A stretch of DNA of 64,000 nt from Membranipora membranacea. Its lineage: Eukaryota > Bryozoa > Gymnolaemata > Cheilostomatida > Membraniporidae. Of the stretch, positions 49,901-61,500 are shown piece by piece; the stretch's first letter is position 1; each line of letters begins with the position of its first letter. The notes under the pieces were generated by a model. That model was not told where the DNA came from, searched no databases, and saw only the letters and a list, made by a program, of their open reading frames with translations. The translations under genes and the position numbers were made by a program. Where the stretch lies: NCBI GenBank assembly GCA_914767715.1, contig OU612074.1, positions 2,493,501 through 2,557,500 on the forward strand, written 5' to 3'.

Positions 49901-51686
49901 ATAGACTTCCGTATAATTCCATAGACTATTTGATTTCAAAGAAGATTACAAATTTGGTGACATTTTTCAATTTGAAAAATTCTCTCCCAGTTGCTGAGAT
50001 GCTCTAATTGAGAAACAAAACAGTTGCCAATTTTAAGTCAATATGATTGTCATAATGAGAGACAGAAACAAGCCCACACTTGACTTTGTGTCATGTCGTT
50101 ACGTTGTTGCCAGGTTGTGCTGTAGAGGCGTTTAAAAAAGTTTCTCTTCTCAAAATAGAATCAATCACATTCCAGTCACCCTTCAGATTCAGTTTAGTTG
50201 TGATGATGAAATCAAAAACAGATTTACAATAGAATGTCTATGTCTTCCTGTGATTCTGCCAATAAGAATAAAGTAGTATATTGAACTTTGCAATTAGCAT
50301 AAATTTCACGTAACCACGATAAGATCATCAATGATTTACTTTCGAAATCGAAATTAATGACCCTGGAATATGGCAGCCTACACCCATTCAATCTGCTTCT
50401 GTTTTAATTTCCATCATAACAAATCATCACATCACAGGTAGAATGTTGTATTAAAAGTTTAGATACTGTTACTTTGCTGTTACTTTGCTGTTACTTTGCT
50501 GTTACTTTGCTGTTACTTTGCTGTTACATTGCTGTTAAGTTTCTTGTTTACTTGTTCTTGCGTTGTTATTACTTTGTTTGTATTTAATGTTACTAGGACT
50601 AAGGGCAGGTGCCTAAAAAAGCTATTTGTGTAATCAAAATGAACCTATAACAAAACACCTGTGTCCTGTTATTGGCCCGCTCAACCTCAACCTCGCTCAA
50701 GCTTTTCTCCCATTTTTCTCTTTTTCCTTCTGCTCCTCTCAATTAAAGGTGATAAAAATGATATTAGTATATTACCACAGAATGCAGTAATGTTAATTGC
50801 TCAATTTCTGCGCTGATTGAATACATAATTTGTTGCTGGGTCCCATATGGTTTGGCTAAAAAAACTAAGAGTGTTTATGAATATATTTCACATTCCTTGC
50901 TCACACCAATGCACTTCATCACCTTATCAGCTTATCTCATCACGAAATGTTTTGATCCCAAACTCAGCTCAGAGCAGAAATTAAAATTTTTTCCTGCTCG
51001 TTTACTGTGTCATCGTGTCACACAAAAAATTGGATGCGTAAATATTTTGACAGTGATGTATTATTCGTGGTAATTAAAACATCCACAAGATCGAGAGCTT
51101 GTATCTATTTATGGGACAGTTGCTTTTTCCTGTTGGCTAAGAATTTGCCGGTTCCCTTGCCTGCACCCTAGCAACCCCACCCAACACTTGTGACTTATTT
51201 GGCATAAGGAGGTGATTTGTCTCATGCCTGTCAAATATGCTGGCACAGGATTCACAATCAAAAATGTAAAACAGTTGAAGGGGCGGGACAGAAGGCAGTT
51301 CTCTGCTTGATTCAAGGGGAGGAGCCACCAGACTCCATCCACAGTTCGATTATTGATAAGTATTGGAATTGGGTATTGGTTGTTATTCTTTGGTTAACAA
51401 CGTTCAGCGATAGACACACCATCACACATTCAAGGTTAGTTTAAAGTCAGGCAAAGTCAAGTCTTGTACAAAAATAAAATCATTGGACTCAATGTCATAC
51501 AACTTTGTCGAATATTAATTTTTGAAATTAAGCTTCATGTATCTTGATATTATTTATCATGATAGAATTATTGCTGACATAATGCAATAATTGCAAAGTC
51601 TTAACTAATAATTGAGGGCATAAATTCAAAATTCATTCTGGGAGAGCAAGAAAGAAGGTAAACAACATTTATCGTTATTATTGCAG
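43971..51686. other. Long intergenic stretch without a recognised gene
   Basis: AT-rich, only short chance reading frames. Contains an 11-bp tandem repeat at 50463-50535. The last 600 bases probably hold the promoter and 5' UTR of collagen gene 1: a donor-like CAAG/GTTAGT at 51434 could pair with the acceptor at 51686 just before the ATG. Confidence 0.5.
50463..50535. repeat. 11-bp tandem repeat (CTGTTACTTTG)
   Basis: About six and a half copies of CTGTTACTTTG, the last ones slightly diverged. Confidence 0.9.
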
Positions 51687-54600
51687 ATGGTGCAGTTTGG
51701 AGATAGAAAGCTTTCGACTATGTCAGTAGCTATTACATGCACACTATTCGTCAGTGTAGTCATCTCTGGCGCCATATTCGGTACATACCTGCTTAACAAG
51801 CTCGATGTTCTCGAACAAGAGGTGAGAATTCAGCTCATATTGGTATTATTTTATATCGGCATTTCTATTCGAATGTAAATCCGTGATTTATTTTGATTTA
51901 GACTCCAGATCAGGTCCTTGGAGCTTTCTAATCTCAGTAAATCTTCTTTATTCAAAAACACTTACTCGTCTATTGTAGCTTATGGTTGGTAATCAATATG
52001 ATAGCTCTGGCCATCAGGTTTCATTTCAATTTTGTATCCTGCATTCTATTGACAACCCTCAATCCGCATTAAAGGTGACACCTGTCACATAGTTGGTAAT
52101 ATCAGACACACTTTACTCATCAATGTCAATGGTATACGCTCACTTTAGACATAGTCTGGGACAAAAAATATCATCAATCATCACCTGCTGTGTAAAGCTA
52201 TACTTATTTACATTTACGATTAATTAAACACCATGACAACAATCTACAAAATCTTCAAAAAGCCGGAGATATATGTTAGCATTCTACCACTTTCTAGCAT
52301 TGTCATGGAGATAATGATCTATGTTAATTTTGATCAAAGCATGCCGAAAACAAAAACATTGGCTTAGTTTCCATGTGGATTGTTTTCTCTTTTGCAGCTC
52401 GTCGAACTCCACAAACTACCTGACGTCGATGTTAATGTAAGTTCTGAGTTAGTTGTTTCCTGTGACTTTTAGCCAGACAAATAATGATCTTCTTTTTTCT
52501 CCAAATCTGTATGTTTTTTGATTATTAATCATTCATACATTTTGATAATTTTGTGTGCATAAAAAAAATTTCTACAAGAACATGCATTGATAGATAACTT
52601 TCTATTGCTTCTTCGTCTGCATTATACTCATGGTTTTCATCAAACCTATTTTTGGTAGGAGGTAGCACACAACCTGAAGAAGAGATCCTATGGTAGCAGC
52701 TCATCATCATCATCCTCATCATCGTCAGGTTCAGCAGGTGGTTATGGAAGCAAGTGTCCAGCACTCTGCCCAGCCGGTCCACCAGGACCTCCCGGACCTC
52801 CGGGAATGGAAGGAGACCTTATCCCACCACCAGCAGGTAAACCATCGAGTACTATAACTAATCAGATGCTATTAGCTTTAATCAGACTAATAAGGAGAAT
52901 GTTTAGGGAGTAATGTAAAACACTGAAATATGGCTTGTCTTAAATCAGTATGTTTATATGAATAATTCAGGGAACTTATGTTTGTAAAATGTGAACTTAA
53001 TATCTGTATTGACTTGTCAAATTATAGGAGCCCCAGGACCAAAGGGACCAATCGGTGATGCTGGAGCACCTGGATACAATGGAGGCCCAGGTCCAGATGG
53101 ACCCCCAGGACCAGCTGGCCCAGCAGGCTATGGTACACCAGGACCAAAGGGACCTAAGGGACACCCAGGGGCAAGAGGAAGAAGCTACAGAGGATCTAAG
53201 GGAGAGACAGGATCAGTTGGAGCACCAGGTGGGGGGAACTACTTATAATAACATTTAGCGGTATTACTGTGATTTCAATGTCCTCAATTATTTACACTAC
53301 ATCATGTAAATACTAATTCAAAAACTGATAGCTTAAACTTTTAAAAACTCACAACAATCTCACAAAGATCACTATATTTTTCAAAAGCATCTTATAATAA
53401 CAAACGATGTGTTTCTTATAAAGGCAAAGACGGATACGCAGGAGCCCCAGGAATGGCTGGAGAGGACAACTTCTACCCAGGACCATCAGGTTATGCTGGT
53501 ATTAAGGGAGAGCCTGGTATGACAGGACCAGCTGGAAAGGTTGGATCACAAGGAAGAGTTGGTGACAGAGGAAGAGTAAGTACACAGCAACAAAGTTCTG
53601 ATGATTTTTAAGCTGTGTGATGTGTGAGACCATCTGAAGACAAATCATGCTTCAATAATGTATTTATTAGTTTGTTTTGGGAATGGTAAATTTATGTATA
53701 ATAATCACCTTGAAATAACTGCTAACCTTCTGTTCTTTGTTATGCTAGAACTACAGAGGATCAAAGGGACCTGCTGGACATGATGGTGCAACTGGTGCAC
53801 CAGGTGCACAGGGAAAACCTGGAGAGGATGGCTACGGTCTACCAGGTTAGATACTGACAACATATCAAACAAACCTTACTCATATCACACCATAAACTCG
53901 ACAACACATTGAAAAATGTAATGTTTAATTTGTATCAAAAATTTGAGTTTCGAAATGTAGAGTTTAAGTTTATTTGTGAGGCAGGCATTGAATGAAAATA
54001 TCTACATTCTAGGACCCAAGGGAATGAGAGGAAGCCCCGGTTATGCCGGTGCTAAGGGAGCCGTTGGAGCCGGTCTGCCAGGAACAAAGGGAGCTGTTGG
54101 TGACGAAGGACCTATCGGTAAACCTGCTGTTGTAAGTGGTCGCCCTGGACCTAAGGGACAACCCGGACACCAGGGGGGAGTAGGAAAACCTGGCTACTCA
54201 GTTCCAGGACCAGCAGGTATATACAATCAAATGTGTGTTTTAATCTTAGGGGGGCACTCATAATATACAGCTACAGACAAACATTGGACTCAGCATGGAT
54301 GCATACTTAGAGGCATTATTCAGATTGTTTATGGTCAACCTTGATTTAATTCACATTCAAATCTATCTAGATTACTTAAAGGACAAATTTTAACGCTATC
54401 TTACTCTATCTTATTTAAAGGACTCAAGGGAGCACGAGGACATGCAGGAGTAGATGGAGCCCCAGGTATGGCTGGAGCTCCAGGAGCTCAGGGAAGAAAG
54501 GGTGACCGAGGTAAAAGATACAGGGGAGCCAAGGGAGAGAGAGGACACCAAGGAACTAAAGGCCCAGATGGTGGTAACGGATACGGAGCCAAGGGTAAGT

Positions 54601-56050
54601 GTCGCAAATAATATATATATATATATATATTATTGACTTTATTATCACTAAACTGATGAGTACCCGAAGGCAAGTATGATCATGTTTTACATGCATGCTA
54701 TTGTATGGAGTAGCAAAGGTTAAAAAGACTTTAAAGACTGAAAAATAATTTCACTTAGTCATCTATAGTACTATGGTATCATGATTAAAACAACAAGCAA
54801 TACAAAGTAAGATATATGTATTGTCCAGTTCGATCACAAAGCTCTTTTTGCAAATTTTATAGGAGAGCCAGGACAGAGAGGATTAAGCGGATACGCTGGA
54901 GCCAAGGGAGAGGCTGGACACAAGGGACCTTCAGGCACTGCACCAGGACCACAAGGAATGAGAGGAGACGATGGATCCCCAGGATATGCTGGCGGACCAG
55001 GTGCTCAAGGAGCTAAGGGACATGAAGGCGCCAGAGGAAGGGTAAGCTGTAGTAAAGGTTTCAACATCTTTCTTGTCATTAAAGTGGCCGCAAAACAAAC
55101 ATAATTTCCATTTCACCAACTGTAAATATATATAACATATTGTAATTTGTAATTTAAATTTGTTAATTGTACTTTCCAATTGGCCAGTGCAGACAAAATT
55201 TTTTACAAATACTTATCTTCAGTCAAAAACAATTTTTAAAGAGGAATAACAAAATTTTGTTTGTGGTTGACAGAGATACAGAGGAGCCACAGGACCAAAG
55301 GGAGAGGATGGTAGAAGTGGTTCTCCAGGTGCAGCCGGAGAGGCTGGACACTCAGGATTCGGCAAACCAGGTAAATATCAACATACAATTGACTGACCAC
55401 ATTCAGTATTTGTCAGAGAACCTTGTTCATAATCATTCCACACCTCGTAAAGGAGGGTTTTGTAGGCCAGTTAAGTAAAAAATGAGTTCACCTCAATCAG
55501 CAGTATATGCAGGGCTTTAAAGCCATTGTAGTATTTTAAATCCTGAATACTTACCTCTAAATCACTCTACATAAATCGCCAACGCTGTACATCCAGGATT
55601 AGCACAAGACAAGATGACAGAGATTCGTACAAGCTTTATAATATGCATTTCAGCTTTGTTGCAAAGGGAACCAAAGATCTAAGTAATTCTCCATGACATG
55701 TGTATCCTTGTTCGTCAACTTTTAGAATGGTATAATCTGATCTTTCTTGTTATCACACTGATGCGTTTGGTCTGTTTCTCATCAGTAAATCTTTTGTTAA
55801 AGGTGCACAAGGAAATAAGGGACCAAATGGATATGCTGGCCTCAAGGGAGAGCCAGGTGTCGGATACGCTGGTCGCCAAGGTCTTCCAGGACCAGCTGGT
55901 CCAGCTGGACCAGGAATCAAGGGAGCAAGAGGAGTCTCAGGTGGCTCATTCGCTGGTACCAAGGGAGCAACTGGCATGGCAGGTCCACATGGAGGCGCTG
56001 GAGCAAAGGGACTACCAGGAGTTTCAGCTCAACTCTGGGGACATCATTAA
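51687..56050 (+). CDS. Membrane-anchored cuticle-type collagen, gene 1
   Basis: Eleven coding exons: 51687-51821, 52398-52436, 52659-52836, 53028-53228, 53424-53575, 53749-53845, 54013-54216, 54421-54594, 54863-55041, 55274-55370 and 55803-56050; all phases agree, 567 aa. The N-terminus has a single hydrophobic helix (about residues 14-36) and no other signal peptide, so a type II membrane anchor. It is followed by a short heptad region (LDVLEQELVELHKL), a dibasic LKKR/S cleavage site at about 67, a serine/glycine stretch and [14 protein letters not shown], then Gly-X-Y repeats with short breaks to VSAQLWGHH. The order TM, dibasic site, cysteine pair, Gly-X-Y is that of nematode cuticle collagens, but no orthologue was recognised. 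[SNR]YRG-[SA]-KG recurs, and phase-0 introns fall immediately before NYRG and RYRG. Glycine is mostly GGA and proline CCA, suggesting high expression. ATG follows the acceptor CAG directly, so a 5' UTR intron is likely. Confidence 0.92.
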
Positions 56051-56284
56051 ACCCATCCTTTATCTAAAACCACCATTACAGAACCAATTTTCTTCAACAA
56101 TATTTATACATTCTACTTAAAAACTTCTAACTGAATCTTTAACTTAATTGATGATTTTTAATACATTTGTCATATTTCCATTGAAGCTAATCTGTCAACA
56201 ACTAAGTAACACCCTCATCATATTTCTTAACATGCTGATAAACTTTTCACTTGTGTCACTAATGGTTTAAACTCTTTTAAAACA

Positions 56285-56290
56285 AATAAA
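56285..56290 (+). terminator. Poly(A) signal of collagen gene 1
   Basis: AATAAA about 235 bases after the stop codon, followed by an A-rich stretch. Confidence 0.6.
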
Positions 56291-57599
56291 AACTAAAAAA
56301 AACGCAAAAAATACCTGTTATGTTCAAATAACTAAATATGCAAAGTCAACACAATAATAATAGGATTAATTTAATTTGAAAATTCATTGAATACACTCAC
56401 AGGAGATTAACAATACAAAAATGTCTTCAGAGCCAATAATAATCATTCAGGTTTGGTAGTTGGCTGTACATCATTTTATTTTAATTGTTTTAACACAAGC
56501 TGATATTTTATGTACATCGGCATTTTTTACACCATGTCAGCATCTCACCAAATTACTCAACAAATTCTAAATCTTGAGGATTGGGTATCAGAATGAATCA
56601 GATTGTGCCCATAAGAGTTAAAAAGATTTTTTCCGGTGGTTACATTGGCATTATATTACCTGTGACAACAACGCATTGAATATACATCTATGTGCAAGAA
56701 AGATACAACATGTTTGAACCAATAATATAAATATGGTCTTGATTTATAGTTTGAGATTGAGACGTGTTGATATCACAAAGATTGCATGAGATAGAGTGAC
56801 CATGGCTTAGGGCATGTTTAATTATACACAAGTAATAATCAGGTTTATTTGCTTCAATGTCCTTCTTGAAATATGTACTATACTAGTGTATATCATTGAC
56901 TAAACTAGACATATGAGAGGTTTCATAAAACAAAAGATCTGTAATCCAAAAATATCATATGTATAGCTCAAAAGTTTTGATCAATTGATTAACCATCATG
57001 TTTGGAAACGTTTATATACTCGTCTCATTGTGCATCGAAGTCTTCAGGGTTTGAGGCTACACACATTCTGAAAAAAACAGTATGTTCAAAGTGCCTGGAA
57101 AGGCGCTGATAAGGTTTGTTTTATTTTTGGCTCAGTAACAATTTTGCACACAACATTTCCCATCAACTGTTTTTCCTGTATCAGTTTGACAAGCTGGGTT
57201 TTGAATAATTCTGTGCCATGTGTGTCTAAGATGGAAAAAAAATGTTGATGAAGAAATGACAAAATGTGATAAAGTGTCCAAATGATATAATGTGTCAAAA
57301 TGTGATAAACTGTCAAAATGTGATAAAGAGATGGTCCATAAGGGGAATCATATGAAACCATTACTATATTTGATTTCATGTGTTGATACAGTGTGTGTCC
57401 TCTCATGCCCTTGTTTTCTATTGCAAAGGTTTCAATCGCTTCTTGACAATTTTGACATACAAACTTGATTACATGGAAGTTAATGTCATATTTATGGTTA
57501 TAAGAGATATTTATAAGAGATATTTCGAATCAAGTAAATCCTGTCAAGTTACAGTCAGGTTTCAGAAAAGGTTTCCAAAAAGGTTTCTATTACGCATAT
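56291..57599. other. Spacer between convergent collagen genes
   Basis: No gene recognised. 57240-57330 has a few imperfect copies of GTCAAAATGTGATAAA. Confidence 0.5.
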
Positions 57600-58330
57600 G
57601 CTACGCAAAAGATATTTAGAGTTTGTTTAAACTGGAATTTTCATGGTCATTATATTATTTCTATAATGTTTCTTGACTTAGAGATAATGCTTGATTGTGA
57701 TGATCACATTATACCACTTCAAAAAATGTCTAGTTATGGAATAGCTGGATCTTCCCATAAACTGCTAGCTTTATTTTTGAATGACAGAGAACAGTATGTT
57801 TCATTCAACCAGTACAACTTCACATTGTAACCTATTCGGAAAGGTGACCCTCAAGGTTCAATCATTGCTTCGACATTCTAATCCATATTCATAAATTATA
57901 TATTGAACTTACCTCTTTTCTCTATTGTCGATGCTTACGCCGATGATACTACTTTGGTTGCCAACACTTTTCAACTGGAGAGATCTTGCAGTCTTGACCT
58001 CAGTGAGATAAACCAATGGTGTAAGTGAAACAAAATGGTCATAAATACAAAAATGTCGTACTTCTATTCTTTGTAATGCATTGCCAAACACCAAGTTTTC
58101 TTTATCAATTTCTGGTTTGGAACTCGAGAGACACACCACCACTAATCACCTTGGATATGTTATATGTGACAAGCTTTCATGGACTGATCATATTGGCTCA
58201 ATTTCAAAAAAGCTCAAAGCTTATCTTGACCTGTTTCAGGAATGCAGATTTAGCATTGAACAGAATCAATATCAGAATTCATGGTTTACGATTTTTAATA
58301 AGCTTTATTTATTGATTTATCAACATAGGG
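57600..58330 (+). mobile_element. Decayed non-LTR retrotransposon between the collagen genes
   Basis: Plus-strand RT fossil with stops and frameshifts. It shows FLDL (near 57670), YGIAGSSHKLLALFLNDRE (near 57735), GDPQGSIIAS (near 57845), YADDTTLVA (near 57935) and, in another frame, NHLGYVICDKLSWTDHI (58140-58190). The order is that of LINE RT blocks. It lies just past the stop codon of collagen gene 2, on the opposite strand, so that gene's 3' UTR may run into it. Confidence 0.8.
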
Positions 58331-58503
58331 TTACATTGATCGTTGATGAAGAGTGTATTAGTGAAATTTGGAAATTTAATTTGAAAAGTTGGAAAAAAGA
58401 AATGTTTAATTTTATATCGAGTATTTTGACTACAAATTTATTATGCGAGTTCAAAATTATGTGTATCTAAATTTTAAGTTAATTTGTTTTCATATATTGA
58501 GGC

Positions 58504-61500
58504 TTAATGTTGCATTTGATGTCCGTCTCCTCCCCATACTTCGGCTCCTTTTCCTGGTTGACCCTTTGGTCCTGCACCTCCTGGGGATCCAGCGTGACCT
58601 GCATCACCTATAAGAGTAACAATAATATAATAATAATTTGAACTTTTTTTGCTATTCAGGATCCTTTCGGGGCAAATGAGAATAAATGCTTACAGTATGT
58701 GGAATTAGATTCATAACATCTGTTAAGTGCCCCCTTGCACATGGTAAGGGTGGGCAAACTAGAGTAATGTATGAGCAACTCACCTCCATTAGCATATAGG
58801 TTACCACCAGAATGTTACATGTATTTTCAAACTGCAACGCTTTACCAAGCGTCAACCAAATGTCACAATTTTACCATGGTCAAGGTACCGAAAAGTTAAA
58901 CTTACCCTTTGGTCCTGGGAAGCTTGCACCAGCGTGTCCGGCCTCTCCCTTGAATCCTGGTCCTGCTGGACCAGCTGGGCCTGGTGGTCCATCTGGACCT
59001 GGGAATCCCATACCTGGCTCTCCCTTAACGCCGGCGTAACCGCGTGGGCCTTTGTTTCCCTTGGCTCCTGCAACAACAATTAGATAATTTTAGTCACATG
59101 ATAATACAGAGCAGAGGGCACTACAACAGATAGTTTGTACTGGCAGTCTATCATAAATAACCCAAGTATGCAAAAACCAAATAGAAGAATGTTACTTGAC
59201 ATTTACTATCAAAACTTCCCTTTCTCATCATATTCCTCGTTATTCGACTTAATTAGTTTCACCCCTTCTGAGGCTTAATTTAATCCAATCATGACATACC
59301 TTGGCGTCCAAATCCATCATGTCCTGGCTCTCCTTGTGCACCTGGTAGTCCATTTGCTCCCTTGTGTCCCATAACTCCCTTCTCTCCTCGGTAGCTCTAA
59401 AATAGAAGATGACTCATACAGGTATGGTAGCAGACATAACAATTATAATACAACCGTAAAACTAGTAACCCAGTAAGAATAAGAAAAGAATTAGTGCTCT
59501 GGAATAATCTTGAATCAAACTGACAATGTAGGTGCGAAAAGTATGATATACAAAAGTTTGATTGACTGAAAACTAAGATCTGCTTGTCTTGTAAACACTG
59601 CTATATGATACTATTTACACTTACTCTGCCTCTTGGACCTTGTTGTCCCTCTTCTCCTTGTGGTCCTGGGCCACCTGGGCCTCCTTGGGAACCGCCATCT
59701 CCAACCATACCGTCTGGTCCAGCACCAGTTCCTGGAAGACCTACATCACCCATTTCTCCCTTTGGTCCACTTGGTCCAGCATATCCAGCATTACCAACCT
59801 CACCTAAAGACAACAAATCGAGGTGATCATGCAAAGCTTAAAAATTCCCCTTAGTGAAGTTCTTTTGAAGATTATGATAATCTACATCACTTCAAGATTA
59901 CAACAATCTACTTTTCATCAGTTTATTTGCAACCAGTTTGTTGATTTTTAAATAGTTGATTAGATGATCTGCTCACCCTTAGCTCCATATCCATCTGAAC
60001 CATCTGGTCCCTTAACACCATTGTGTCCTCTCTCTCCTTTGGTTCCACGGTAGCTTCTGCCACGGTCTCCCTTTCTTCCTTGTTGGCCATCAAGTCCTGC
60101 ATCCCCTGTTGCTCCATCGAGTCCGGTGTGACCACGTTCTCCCTTTGGTCCTGAAATGCACAACATGATATTATGATTAAATGGGATATATTGCAGCATA
60201 ATTTATATTCCTTGCTATACAAACTTAAAACTTGAATCTGGTACAATAATACCCTTGGTATAGATGCAATGCTGAGCCTCACATCTATTCGCAAATTGGA
60301 CCAGCAAAGCGAAACACTGAATAGGGAATATATATATATATGACTAGAAATTCTGCAATCAGAAATGCCACCAAACTTCAGGGAAACAGAGAGCAGACAG
60401 ATTTTCCAGAGGATATACACACGTTAAGTAATATGTATTACGTTACGTATTACGAATTACATTTCATATTATGTTACGTAAGCGGTTACGTGGTTATGTG
60501 CTTACCGACTGGTCCTGGCTTTCCTTTGCCATCTTCTCCAGAGTATCCACGAGCACCAACCTCTCCGGTGAGTCCTGGTGCACCAAAGATGACTTCTCCT
60601 CGGGCACCAGTTGGTCCCTCCTCTCCTCTCTCTCCCTTGGCTCCTGCATAGCCAGCTCCAACGGCTCCCTTAGCGCCTGGGAATCCTCTACCTCCTCTAG
60701 CTCCAGCAGATCCTGAAAATCCATCAAACGATCAATGAGTGTCTCATTGCTGAGCCTTCAAAGTTTGTAGTTGATATCGCCAAGATTAACCTTGAGTCAT
60801 TGCACTAGCTTTAAGCAAGTATTTGTATGAGATATTGATCTCAATTTATTCAAGGAAGATTACTGTTTCTTACCTGGAAGACCATAGCCATCCTCTCCAT
60901 CTTCTCCATAAGCACCTGGGAGACCATTTGCGCCAGCATAACCAGTCTCTCCCTTGATTCCACGGTAACTCTGAAAATGTAAGGTAAATAAAAGGTGACC
61001 AAAAATCACTGACTGGTTTACAAAAAGACAGGATACTTTTTTTATTTTCAAGACTTTACAAGTTAGATAAATATAAAAACGTTCAAATTAATGGTGTAAT
61101 AACAAGGCAACTTACGGGGCCACGTTCTCCCTTTCTGCCTTGAGAACCATCTTTTCCAGCTGGTCCTTGCATGCCAGGCTCTCCCTTAATACCAGCATAA
61201 CCTGGTGGTCCTGGGTAGAAGTTGTCCTCGCCAGCCATACCAGCAGCTCCTGGGGATCCGTCTTTGCCTTTATGAGATACACATTGTTTGTTATAAGAAG
61301 ATGATTATGAAAACAGTTATTGTTGGGAAAAATTTAGACAAATTCATAGAATGGGAGGCCCTCCAAATGTCGACGATCCGATGGTTATCAATTGATTATT
61401 TTTGAAAAATTTTAAAATATTGGCGGAACCTGATTAGAATTCAAGGTAGCATATTTAGGTGGAGGCCATCTTGACAACAAAAAAATAGTTTGGGAGTTAT

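Noticed and set aside
49628-49939. Minus-strand frame of 103 codons
   Set aside because: No motif, signal peptide or exon structure; likely chance.
53055-53258. Alternative frames in collagen exons (for example Q/D-rich frames)
   Set aside because: Gly-X-Y exons keep the other two frames open because of their three-base periodicity; these are shadows.
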